13,028 nucleotides of DNA. Origin: an uncultured Oscillibacter sp. (GTDB taxonomy: Bacteria; Bacillota; Clostridia; Oscillospirales; Oscillospiraceae). The notes below the pieces were generated by a model. The model was given only the letters and a program-made list of their open reading frames with translations, ran no database searches and was not told where the DNA came from. The translations under genes and the position numbers were made by a program. The stretch spans positions 1-13,028 of the forward strand of contig CALAAN010000332.1 in NCBI GenBank assembly GCA_937884915.1. The letters run 5' to 3'. Within the stretch, counting starts at the first letter, position 1, and each line of letters opens with the position of its first letter. Of this stretch, positions 7,069 through 13,028 are shown piece after piece.

Positions 7069-8439
7069 TCAGCCCTCGGCGATGTTCTGGTCGAACTTGG
7101 CCTGCATATCGGTCAGGCACTGCTCGGGGGTCTGCTTGCTGCCGTTTGCATAGCTCTCAGCAAACGCGGTCAGATAGGTTCTCCAGTCGGTGGTGAACTG
7201 GCTGTTGAAGGGCTTGGTGAAGTCGCCGTAGTGAGCGATGTTGCCGGAAGCCTTGATGGAAGCGAGGGTCTTGACGATCTCGGGCGCGTTGTCAGCGACG
7301 GAGCCGTTGAGCAGCGGCATGAGGGACACGGCAGACCAGGAAGCGCCGCCTTCGACGACCCAGTATTCCATGAACTTCAGAGCGATCTCATAGTTCTCGG
7401 CGTTGGGGTTGACCATGAAGCACTGGTCGACCTGCACGTTGAGCTTGGCGCTGCCATCGTCGTCGATGGGCTCAACAAAGAAGCCGTATTCAAAGTCGGA
7501 GCCTTCGATCATGGCTTCCAGATCGCCGATGCCCCAGGAGCCGAAGTACATCATGGCAGCCTGGCCGGAGGTAAAGACCTCGAGAGCCGCGTTCTGGTCG
7601 TTGGTCATGGCGTCGTCGCGCATCCACGCAAGGCGCTCTGCCCAGGTGGACAGGCCGTCGGTGAAGTACGGATAGTCGGTCAGCTTCTTCGAGCCGTTCA
7701 TCAGGCACTCAAAGACGTCGTTGTCGCCGGCTTCCAGAGCCTTGGTCCAGATGTAGTTACGCATTTCGATGTCGCCGAACACAGCGTCGCCGAAGGCGTG
7801 TGCCCACGGGTCGATGCCGGCGTCAGAGATCTTCTGGCAGGCTGCGAGCAGATCGCTGTAGGTGGTGGGCTCGGAGATGCCGAGCTGTTCAAAGATGGCC
7901 TTGTTGTAGAACACGCCCCAGGTCTTGAAGTCGATGGGGAAGCCGTACAGCTTGCCGTCGGCAGACGCGTCGCCGAGGTCGCCGGACGGGAGGTTGAGGC
8001 TCTTGATGACCTCGTTGTCGCTCAGATCGGCGACGAAGCCCTGCTCGACGAGGTCGGGATACAGGCCGGGGTTGCCCATCATGATCTCAGGCTGGTCGCC
8101 GGAAGCGAGCGCGGTCTGGAGCTGGGGGAAGTAGTCGGTGCCCTGGTTGTAGAAGACGTTGTCCCAGGTGATGTTGTACTCGGGATGCTCGGCTGCGAAC
8201 GCCGCTTCAACAGCGTCGAGGCCGGCCTGCTTGGTGGTCTGCGTCATGTAGTGGAAGACCGTGATGGTGACGTCCTTGACGCCCTCCGAGGTCTCTTCGG
8301 CCGCAGTGTCCGTCGTTTCGTTTTTGATGGTGGTCTGTTCCGTCTCGGCGGGTTCCGCGGTCTCGTCAGCCGTCTTTGCGCAGGCGACCAGCGCAAACAC
8401 CATGACGAGTGCAAGGAGCAGTGCAATGAGCTTCTTCAT
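7069..8439 (-). CDS. Sugar-binding lipoprotein of the ABC importer (family 1 SBP)
   Basis: A 456-aa extracellular lipoprotein that captures the sugar and delivers it to the permeases. The N-terminus has a lysine pair, a hydrophobic core and the lipobox LVAC with C20 as the lipidated residue. An acidic, threonine-rich linker (about 21-55) follows, then a family 1 solute-binding domain with strand VTITVFHYMT, the GDQPEIMMGNPGLYPDLVEQG region, FYNKAIFEQLGI, and the GQAAMMYFGSWGIGDLEAM motif typical of CUT1 binding proteins. Acidic and aromatic residues are abundant. The ATG has GGAGG 10 nt upstream. It is the first gene of the importer unit. The ligand cannot be named from sequence; mono- or oligosaccharide are both possible. 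Confidence 0.95.
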   Translation of the reverse strand: MKKLIALLLALVMVFALVACAKTADETAEPAETEQTTIKNETTDTAAEETSEGVKDVTITVFHYMTQTTKQAGLDAVEAAFAAEHPEYNITWDNVFYNQGTDYFPQLQTALASGDQPEIMMGNPGLYPDLVEQGFVADLSDNEVIKSLNLPSGDLGDASADGKLYGFPIDFKTWGVFYNKAIFEQLGISEPTTYSDLLAACQKISDAGIDPWAHAFGDAVFGDIEMRNYIWTKALEAGDNDVFECLMNGSKKLTDYPYFTDGLSTWAERLAWMRDDAMTNDQNAALEVFTSGQAAMMYFGSWGIGDLEAMIEGSDFEYGFFVEPIDDDGSAKLNVQVDQCFMVNPNAENYEIALKFMEYWVVEGGASWSAVSLMPLLNGSVADNAPEIVKTLASIKASGNIAHYGDFTKPFNSQFTTDWRTYLTAFAESYANGSKQTPEQCLTDMQAKFDQNIAEG

Positions 8440-8483
8440 CTTTGTGATTCCTCCATTATTTTTTTGGGGCTTTGCGTAGTTTT

Positions 8484-8512
8484 ATTATATTGTCGATTTT
8501 GGACAATTACCA
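8484..8512 (-). promoter_or_regulatory. Putative promoter of the sugar importer unit
   Basis: A perfect -10 TATAAT (8484-8489, minus strand) lies about 45 nt before the binding-protein ATG. The hexamer 17 bp upstream, TGGTAA (8507-8512), is a poor -35. An alternative pairing, TTGTCC with TAAAAC at 16 bp, is also possible. A good -10 with a weak -35 fits control by an activator such as the nearby YesN-like regulator. Confidence 0.5.
8489..8507. promoter_or_regulatory. Inverted repeat in importer promoter, candidate operator
   Basis: ATTGTC (8489-8494) and GACAAT (8502-8507) form a perfect 6-bp inverted repeat with a 7-bp spacer. It fills the space between the -10 and the presumed -35 of the importer promoter, the usual position of a repressor operator. 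The binding protein is unknown. Confidence 0.45.
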
Positions 8513-8573
8513 TTAGCCTGAGCCGGGAGAATCTTAGTATTTTTTATGATTCCGTTGTACAGTGCGCATGAAA

Positions 8574-8589
8574 CGCCGTGTATCCGGCG
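8574..8589. terminator. Weak hairpin after the ThuA-like gene
   Basis: CGCCG and CGGCG pair around a 6-nt loop about 30 nt after the stop codon of the ThuA-like gene. On the minus strand only three T follow, so termination is probably inefficient. Some read-through from the upstream four-gene unit into the importer is possible. Confidence 0.25.
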
Positions 8590-8617
8590 CCGTCTTTTTG
8601 CCGAATTTGAAGCAGTT

Positions 8618-9349
8618 TCACGTTGCACGCAGGGGCTCGGCCTCCCGGGCCCATGTTGGAAATGCCATAGGAAGCGTCTTTCGGTATGCCCAGCGCACGG
8701 CGTTTTGCAGAACAAGCTGCACCTGCTTTTGCAGATAGACCGGGTAGGTTTCGTGTCCGCCCTGAAAATAGAAGATGCGCCCGAGCCCGCGCGTCCAGCA
8801 GCAGCCGGAGCGGAACACCTCGCCGCCGGAGGATGTGGTGAGGAACACCTGCTGCTCGGGCTGCGGGATCTCAAAATATTCTCCGTACGTTTCGTCCATC
8901 GGGATCTCAAAGTACTCGCCGTCCAGTCCCTCTGCGATCGGGTGCGCGGGGTTTACGATCCAGTAGCGCTGAAGCTCGTCGTTTTCCCGCCAGCGCAGCA
9001 TCTGTGTGCGCGTGCCCATGAGCCTTGCAAAAATTTTCGATGCGTGCGCCGAATGCAGCACCACCAGCCCCATGCCCTCGAGCACACGCCTTTGCATCGC
9101 GTCTACCCGCGCCTCGTCCACCTCGCGCCAGTGCTTGTGGCTCCAGTAGACCAGCACGTCCGCCCAGGAAAGCGCCTCGTCGGAAAGGCCCTGCTGCGCA
9201 TCCTGCATCGTGGCCGTGCGAACATCGGCGTTTTCACACGCGCGGACGATCTCGGAAAGCTTTTTCTGAATGCCGCCGGGATAGAGCCTGCGGTACGCGT
9301 CCGCGTGCTCCGGAAGGGGCTTGTCCTCGGCCCATACAAGTACGTTCAT
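8618..9349 (-). CDS. ThuA-like protein (trehalose-utilisation domain)
   Basis: A 243-aa soluble protein of the ThuA family, which has a glutamine-amidotransferase-like fold. Recognisable parts are the start MNVLVWAEDK, YWSHKHW (69-74), LVVLHSAHASKIFARLMG (95-112), NPAHPIAEGL (133-142), DETYGEYFEIP (152-162), GGEVFRSG (175-182) and GRIFYFQGGHETYPVY (190-205), with conserved histidines H71, H73, H99, H102 and H199. In rhizobia ThuA works with a Gfo/Idh/MocA partner (ThuB) in oxidation of trehalose-type disaccharides; its exact reaction there is not something I can infer from this sequence. The ATG has GGAGG 7 nt upstream and overlaps the dehydrogenase stop by 4 nt (ATGA), which strengthens a joint role. 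It is the last gene of its unit. Confidence 0.87.
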   Translation of the reverse strand: MNVLVWAEDKPLPEHADAYRRLYPGGIQKKLSEIVRACENADVRTATMQDAQQGLSDEALSWADVLVYWSHKHWREVDEARVDAMQRRVLEGMGLVVLHSAHASKIFARLMGTRTQMLRWRENDELQRYWIVNPAHPIAEGLDGEYFEIPMDETYGEYFEIPQPEQQVFLTTSSGGEVFRSGCCWTRGLGRIFYFQGGHETYPVYLQKQVQLVLQNAVRWAYRKTLPMAFPTWAREAEPLRAT

Positions 9350-10470
9350 ACCGGCGCCTCCCCCTCCAGCTCGACCCAGCGGTCATCTGTCTGCGAGCGC
9401 AGGCACGCGTCGACAAAGCGGTTGCCGCGCACGCCGTCTTCAAACGTGGCATACGGAACGCAGCCGGTGCGGTAGCTTCCGTCTTCGATGGAGCGGTAAA
9501 ACGCCAGCATCGCGTTCTTTTCCGCCTCCTGCCAGCCCGGCGCATGACCGGCGGGCATCTCCAGATACGCCGCCGCCTCCCGGCTTGCAAACTGCCGGTC
9601 CATCAGAAGCGTCTGTCTTCCATACGCGCGGCTTCCGACCATCAGCCGGTCACACAGCTCCTGCTGCCAGGCGATCTCGGCCAGCTCTGCGCTGACGCTG
9701 AGGCGCAGATCGTTTTTGTGCCCGAGCATACATTTGGAGAAGACTGCCGAGCCCGGCGTTCCGTCGGCAAACTCGACCATGACGGCGGTGGTGTCGTCGG
9801 AATGAATTTCAATTTCCCGCCCCGTCGCGGGGTCGATGCGCACCGGATAGTGCGTGTACATCCGCGCATAGACCCGCCGGATCGGCTGGCCCAGCACAAA
9901 AGACGCCGTGTCCGCCCAATGCACGCCGATGTCCAGCAGCGCCCGGGCAGGTGAAGTCTCCGGAATGCGGCGCGGGGTATAATCGTCGTGCCGCGCGACG
10001 GAATCCTGCAAATAGCAGCCGGAAACATACAGCGTCCGTCCCGTATCGCCTGCGGCCACACGCGCGCGCATTTCCAGCACGGCCGCGTTCATGCGGTACT
10101 GGTGGTTGATGGCGTTCGCGACACCCGCCGCCCTTGCCGCCTCGGCAACGCGCACCGCGCCCTCGGTGGTGACGCTCATCGGCTTTTCCGCGTAGATGTG
10201 CTTTCCGGCCGCGATGGCCGCCAGATTGATCTCGTCGTGCGCGATGTTGGGCGTGCAGTTGTGGATGACCTGCACGGCAGGATCACGCATGATCGCGCGC
10301 CAGTCGGCCGTCACGTAGTCGGCGTCAAATTCCTGCTGCGCCTGCGCGATCTTCTCGGGCCTTGACACGCACAGAGCGCGGATATGGATGTTTCCCAGCC
10401 GCCGCAGCGCCTCGTAGTGCTGCCTGCCGATAAAGCCCATGCCGATGATCGCGGCGTTGATGCGTTCCAT
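9346..10470 (-). CDS. Gfo/Idh/MocA family NAD(P)-dependent oxidoreductase
   Basis: A 374-aa cytosolic dehydrogenase, probably oxidising or reducing a sugar or cyclitol. The N-terminal Rossmann domain begins INAAIIGMGFIGRQH with the glycine pattern G10-M-G12-F-I-G15. HNCTPN (70-75) and the EKP motif (E95-K96-P97) follow, typical of the family. The second domain carries DIGVHWAD with D180 and H184, the usual substrate and catalytic residues. The frame is open further upstream; I chose the ATG at 10470 because AGGAG at 10479-10483 lies 8 nt away, against only 2 nt for the ATG at 10476 (which would overlap the upstream stop as ATGA). It overlaps the ThuA-like gene by 4 nt. Substrate unknown; the ThuA neighbour points to a glycoside or disaccharide. 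Confidence 0.92.
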   Translation of the reverse strand: MERINAAIIGMGFIGRQHYEALRRLGNIHIRALCVSRPEKIAQAQQEFDADYVTADWRAIMRDPAVQVIHNCTPNIAHDEINLAAIAAGKHIYAEKPMSVTTEGAVRVAEAARAAGVANAINHQYRMNAAVLEMRARVAAGDTGRTLYVSGCYLQDSVARHDDYTPRRIPETSPARALLDIGVHWADTASFVLGQPIRRVYARMYTHYPVRIDPATGREIEIHSDDTTAVMVEFADGTPGSAVFSKCMLGHKNDLRLSVSAELAEIAWQQELCDRLMVGSRAYGRQTLLMDRQFASREAAAYLEMPAGHAPGWQEAEKNAMLAFYRSIEDGSYRTGCVPYATFEDGVRGNRFVDACLRSQTDDRWVELEGEAPV

Positions 10471-10472
10471 GT

Positions 10473-10982
10473 TCATTGCTCCTTTCCTTCTGTAAACAGC
10501 TTTTGTGCCAGCGTGCGCGTTTCCTCCCGGCACAAGATCGTATAGCCGTCCATTGCAAAAACCGACGCGCCGGCGCTTCCGGCCGTGCGCAGCGTATCGT
10601 CCGCGTCCAGAAGCAGCTGGGGCGTATCGGTAATGTAAATGGCGGAGATCCGGTTTTGAAGATCCGCCGCCAGCTGCACGGACGCTGCCATAAACTGCGC
10701 CGTGTCCTCTGCGGCCGCAGGGTCTGCGTCATAGGCGTAGACGTTCACCTGCACGCAAGGCCTCGTTCCGTCCGCGTCCTGCCACGCCTCCGCCGCCAGC
10801 GCAGAAAGACGCGCCTGCCCGCTCTCGTCCGGCGCCTGCATGGACACGACCGCGATCTGGACGTCCGGCTTCGGCGTCTGTTTTTTCTGCGCGATGAAAT
10901 TGAGCGCCAGCACCAGCAGCAAAGCCGCCGCCAGCACGTACCACTTGTCGTAATACCAGAAATTGCGCAGCTTTTCTCTCAC
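10473..10982 (-). CDS. Unrecognised 169-aa membrane-anchored protein, GTG start
   Basis: I do not recognise a named family. The N-terminus MREKLRNFWYYDKWY is followed by one hydrophobic segment (about 15-31, VLAAALLLVLALNFIA) and a soluble remainder of about 135 residues. By the positive-inside rule that remainder is probably outside the membrane. There is no lipobox and no cleavage site is evident. The soluble part starts with the strand DVQIAVVSMQA and is alanine- and aspartate-rich. The start is GTG at 10982, overlapping the stop of the DUF624 gene as GTGA, with AGGAG 10 nt upstream; the open frame further upstream lies inside that gene and is rejected. The next gene begins 2 nt after its stop. 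Its position between a DUF624 membrane protein and sugar oxidoreductases suggests an accessory membrane role, which is inference only. Confidence 0.75.
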   Translation of the reverse strand: MREKLRNFWYYDKWYVLAAALLLVLALNFIAQKKQTPKPDVQIAVVSMQAPDESGQARLSALAAEAWQDADGTRPCVQVNVYAYDADPAAAEDTAQFMAASVQLAADLQNRISAIYITDTPQLLLDADDTLRTAGSAGASVFAMDGYTILCREETRTLAQKLFTEGKEQ

Positions 10983-11728
10983 GGCGCGTCGTCTCCTTCC
11001 GGGAACAGCTGCCGGAACACCGGCAGGAAGATCAGGCTGAAGGTCATGACGGCCACCGCGTAAAGCCCCGCGAGGGCGAGGAAAAACGCGTAGAGATAAA
11101 ATTTTATGCAAACGATCGTGCATAAAAGCGCGAACGCCGTGGCCGCGAACGAGCGGCCCTTTCCGGCAAAGATCAGCAGCAGCGCGTTTTGCAGCACATT
11201 CCGGAACGGAAGCTCCACCGATGAAAGCTGCTGATAGGAAAACGCCGTAAAGCCCGCCAACACAAAGCCGCAGCACACAAATACGAGCGTAAAGCCCAGA
11301 CCGAGCCCGCCGCTCACGCCGATGACCAGCCGCACGGCGTACGCGAAGCCCGACCAGAGCGCGCCGACGATCGCAGACAGGGCCATCGCCTTTTTCCACT
11401 CCCGCCGCACGCATTGCTTATAATCCTCCCACCACCAGACATTCGCGCCGCGCACCACCTTCATGCAGTTGTAGTGCAGCGCCGTCACGCAGGGGCCCGC
11501 CAGCACGAAAAAGACATATGTCCCCAGCCACGACAGCGCGTCCCACAGCTCCGTGAGAAAAAACGCGCACGCAAAGCAGGGCAGGAGCGATCCCATCGTG
11601 ACAAGATTCGTCCAGAACAGCGGCATGAAGCGCTCTTCGAGCAGCTGAAACCACCGCCCGAGACCCGCCCGCGGCACATCTGCCGGCATTTTCACAAAAT
11701 TGCTCCAGAATCGGCTCATTTTTCCCAT
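10979..11728 (-). CDS. DUF624 (YesL-like) integral membrane protein
   Basis: A 249-aa protein resembling the DUF624 family, of which B. subtilis YesL, encoded with YesM/YesN in a pectin-use operon, is the namesake. Visible traits are the N-terminal FWTNLVTMGSLLPCFACAFF segment, GPCVTALHYNCMK (78-89), the WWWEDYKQCVRREWKKA loop (98-114), and further hydrophobic segments near 115-137, 143-164, 193-211 and 212-235. No catalytic motif is known; the biochemical role is undetermined. It has nine cysteines, including CFAC (51-54), CC (152-153) and C203/C207, which seems many for a small membrane protein. The long frame running upstream is mostly antisense to the epimerase; I chose the ATG at 11728, which has GGAGG 6 nt upstream and a promoter behind it. 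First gene of a four-gene unit. Confidence 0.87.
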   Translation of the reverse strand: MGKMSRFWSNFVKMPADVPRAGLGRWFQLLEERFMPLFWTNLVTMGSLLPCFACAFFLTELWDALSWLGTYVFFVLAGPCVTALHYNCMKVVRGANVWWWEDYKQCVRREWKKAMALSAIVGALWSGFAYAVRLVIGVSGGLGLGFTLVFVCCGFVLAGFTAFSYQQLSSVELPFRNVLQNALLLIFAGKGRSFAATAFALLCTIVCIKFYLYAFFLALAGLYAVAVMTFSLIFLPVFRQLFPEGDDAP

Positions 11729-11763
11729 AGTATCCCTCCAAAGCGCGGATATACCTGCTGTCC

Positions 11764-11778
11764 ATGATACTATATCAT
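11764..11778. promoter_or_regulatory. Palindrome on the DUF624 promoter, candidate operator
   Basis: ATGATA and TATCAT form a perfect 6-bp inverted repeat with a 3-bp centre. It covers the extended -10 of the minus-strand promoter, so a protein bound here would block that promoter. It may also reflect the self-complementary nature of the -10 sequence. Confidence 0.4.
11769..11777 (-). promoter_or_regulatory. Extended -10 promoter element of the DUF624-ThuA unit
   Basis: The minus strand reads TGATATAGT, an extended -10 (TATAGT at 11769-11774) about 40 nt before the DUF624 ATG. No good -35 is present at 16-18 bp. It faces away from the epimerase promoter in the same 198-nt intergenic region. 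Confidence 0.5.
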
Positions 11779-11866
11779 GTTTTTTTCGGAAAGACCATAT
11801 ATTCAAATTTGTGCGTTCCTTCATTTTTATTACGCCCATTTCTCCGATTCGATGCTTTGCGGTATA

Positions 11867-11895
11867 TTGTCTTTCCGCGCCATCTGCGTTAAAAT
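11867..11895 (+). promoter_or_regulatory. Sigma-A-type promoter of the epimerase-oxidoreductase unit
   Basis: A -35 TTGTCT (11867-11872, four of six consensus) and a -10 TAAAAT (11890-11895, five of six) are spaced by exactly 17 bp. The predicted leader is about 25 nt. Confidence 0.65.
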
Positions 11896-11926
11896 AGACA
11901 AAATAGAAAATGGGGGGTCGATCGAT

Positions 11927-12805
11927 ATGGCACTGATCACACTTCAAAACGACGCGCTCACCGTCACGCTCGACAGCTGCGGCGCGGTGCTGCACAGCAT
12001 CCGGGCGAATGGCGGCGAGTATCTCTGGCAGGGCGATGCCGCCTACTGGAAGCGGCGCGACGCGAACCTTTTCCCCTATGTCGGCCGTCTGACTGACGGA
12101 AAATACATCTACCGCGGACGCGAGTACCCCATGACCATCCACGGCTTCTGCATCGGCACGGAATTTGAAGTGGCGTCCCGCTCGGAAACGGCCGTCAGCT
12201 TCCTGCTCACCGACTCGCCGGAGCGTCTGGCCTGCTATCCCTTTGCGTTTTGCTTCCGCGTCAGCTACCGGCTGGAGGAAAACCGCATCGTCAAGACCTG
12301 CACCGTGGAAAACCGGGACGAAAAGACCATGCACTTCGGCCTCGGCGGCCATCCGGGGTTCAACGTGCCGCTGTTCGGCGAGGGCGATTTTACGGACTGG
12401 TATCTGGAATTTTCCAGGCCGTGCCAGCCGTTCCGCGTCGACTTTGACCCGGAAAACTACCGCATCACAGGCTCGACGCAGCCGTTCACGCTCGAAGGCG
12501 GGACGAAGCTTGCGCTGACGCATGCGCTGTTCGATCTGGACGCCGTCGTGCTCGGCAATATCGACCGCACCGTTTCGCTCAAGAGCAAAAAAAGCGCACG
12601 CAGCGTCACGGTCTGCTTCCCGGATATGCCCTTCGTCGGCTTCTGGCACGCGCCGCACACCGACGCGCCCTACGTCTGCATCGAGCCGTGGGTCAGCCTG
12701 CCGTCGCACAGCGCGTATGTGGAGGATCTGGAAAAGCAGGACCACCTGATCGCGCTTGCCGCGGGCGAAACCTATGTCAACACAATGACCATCGAGATCC
12801 GTTGA
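11927..12805 (+). CDS. Aldose 1-epimerase-like protein (GalM/LacX superfamily)
   Basis: A 292-aa cytosolic protein of the aldose epimerase beta-sandwich fold, which interconverts alpha and beta anomers of sugars. Key positions expected in the family are present: N47-LFPYVGRL near the start, IHGF with H72, GGHPGF with H142 as candidate acid, and IEPW with E253 as candidate base. The length and motif spacing suit the shorter LacX-like subgroup. The start is the ATG at 11927 behind GGGGGG (11912-11917), which pairs with the anti-Shine-Dalgarno sequence through two G-U wobbles at 9-nt spacing; the 50 codons of open frame before it cover the promoter and are rejected. It leads a plus-strand unit with the FAD oxidoreductase 16 nt downstream and diverges from the DUF624 unit. 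Whether it acts on a free sugar or a sugar phosphate is not clear. Confidence 0.9.
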   Translation: MALITLQNDALTVTLDSCGAVLHSIRANGGEYLWQGDAAYWKRRDANLFPYVGRLTDGKYIYRGREYPMTIHGFCIGTEFEVASRSETAVSFLLTDSPERLACYPFAFCFRVSYRLEENRIVKTCTVENRDEKTMHFGLGGHPGFNVPLFGEGDFTDWYLEFSRPCQPFRVDFDPENYRITGSTQPFTLEGGTKLALTHALFDLDAVVLGNIDRTVSLKSKKSARSVTVCFPDMPFVGFWHAPHTDAPYVCIEPWVSLPSHSAYVEDLEKQDHLIALAAGETYVNTMTIEIR

Positions 12806-12821
12806 GGCAAAAGGAGAACGA

Positions 12822-13028
12822 ATGAAACAGATCCCGGAAACCAGACAGACCCCGGTCCGAGACCACTGCCGGGTGCTCGTCGCGGGCGGCGGGTATGCAG
12901 GCGTGTCTGCGGCATTGGCGGCGGCGCGGGGCGGCGCGGACGTGCTGCTGCTCGAGCGCGAGTACATCCTCGGCGGACTCGGCACGGCGGGGCTGATCAC
13001 GATCTATCTTCCGCTGTGCGACGGCATG
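12822..13028 (+). CDS. FAD-dependent oxidoreductase, N-terminal part, cut by window edge
   Basis: Only 69 codons are present and the gene continues past the right edge. The translation shows a dinucleotide-binding fold, VLVAGGGYAGVSAALAAA (18-35) with glycines G22, G24 and G27, ending in an acidic residue, LLLERE (E46), that would bind the ribose of FAD. The following LGGLGTAGLITIYLPLCDG is characteristic of the FAD_oxidored family (PF12831 type), which is often found in carbohydrate loci with few members characterised. The start ATG has AAGGAG 5 nt upstream. It lies 16 nt after the epimerase stop, so it is co-transcribed with it. The substrate cannot be deduced from this fragment. Confidence 0.85.
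   Translation, partial: MKQIPETRQTPVRDHCRVLVAGGGYAGVSAALAAARGGADVLLLEREYILGGLGTAGLITIYLPLCDGM

Noticed and set aside
8526..8556. Imperfect GGAATC/GATTC-type repeat with an AT-rich loop downstream of the ThuA-like gene
   Set aside because: The stem is short and imperfect and there is no GC stem or T tract to make it a convincing terminator.
190..8571. Long plus-strand open frames antisense to the minus-strand genes (190-1794, 1733-3619, 3592-5208, 4799-6181, 7015-8571)
   Set aside because: They lie opposite genes with full, recognisable domains, have no ribosome sites or family motifs, and have the His/Arg/Asp/Val-rich composition expected opposite GC-rich coding DNA.
8873..8920. Repeated GEYFEIP heptapeptide in the ThuA-like protein as a possible duplication
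   Set aside because: The family normally has similar hydrophobic-acidic segments around its DE.YGE motif, so this is ordinary sequence rather than a recent duplication.
8546..9954. Plus-strand frames opposite the ThuA-like and dehydrogenase genes
   Set aside because: They are Arg/Pro/Ala-rich shadows with no domains or start signals.
10983..11414. Upstream extension of the 169-aa protein
   Set aside because: It is a shifted frame of the DUF624 gene, and the GTG at 10982 fits a coupled start.
11777..11926. Upstream extension of the epimerase
   Set aside because: The extra 50 codons contain the -35 and -10 boxes and do not resemble the family N-terminus.
11729..13000. Upstream extension of the DUF624 frame on the minus strand to 13000
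   Set aside because: It runs antisense through the epimerase gene and across the divergent promoter region; the ATG at 11728 has a proper ribosome site and promoter.

Overview
The window looks like part of a carbohydrate-use locus from a GC-rich Gram-positive bacterium, most likely a gut-type Clostridia (Oscillospiraceae-like). The reasons are strong AGGAG/GGAGG ribosome sites, a lipobox-type solute-binding protein, a YesM/YesN-type two-component system, a DUF624 (YesL-type) protein, and intrinsic hairpin-plus-T terminators. The genus assignment is inference. I found no rRNA, tRNA, CRISPR or insertion sequence.

Most genes are on the minus strand, so transcription runs from right to left. (i) At 8618-11728 a tight four-gene unit encodes a DUF624 membrane protein, an unrecognised 169-aa membrane-anchored protein, a Gfo/Idh/MocA dehydrogenase and a ThuA-like protein, joined by 4-nt overlaps or near-contact. 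(ii) At 5198-8439 lies a CUT1 sugar importer: lipoprotein binding protein, a perfect 14-bp hairpin terminator, then two overlapping permeases. No ATPase gene is present. (iii) At 1736-5049 a YesN-like response regulator and a YesM-like histidine kinase follow a near-consensus promoter and end in their own terminator. (iv) At 1-1566 an L-fucose-isomerase-family protein is followed by the N-terminus of a class II (ketose-bisphosphate) aldolase that runs off the left edge.

At the right end, divergent from unit (i), a plus-strand unit encodes an aldose 1-epimerase-like protein and the start of an FAD-dependent oxidoreductase that runs off the right edge.

Together the genes read as: sense a sugar or oligosaccharide at the membrane (kinase/regulator), import it (binding protein, permeases, probably a shared ATPase encoded elsewhere), then epimerise, oxidise (Gfo/Idh/MocA with ThuA, perhaps the FAD enzyme), isomerise and cleave it. 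The substrate cannot be read from the sequence. The ThuA plus Gfo/Idh/MocA pair recalls the rhizobial ThuA/ThuB sugar-oxidation module, so a keto-sugar route is the most interesting functional hypothesis. The promoter regions carry several different inverted repeats placed on -10 elements, which suggests that the units are controlled separately.
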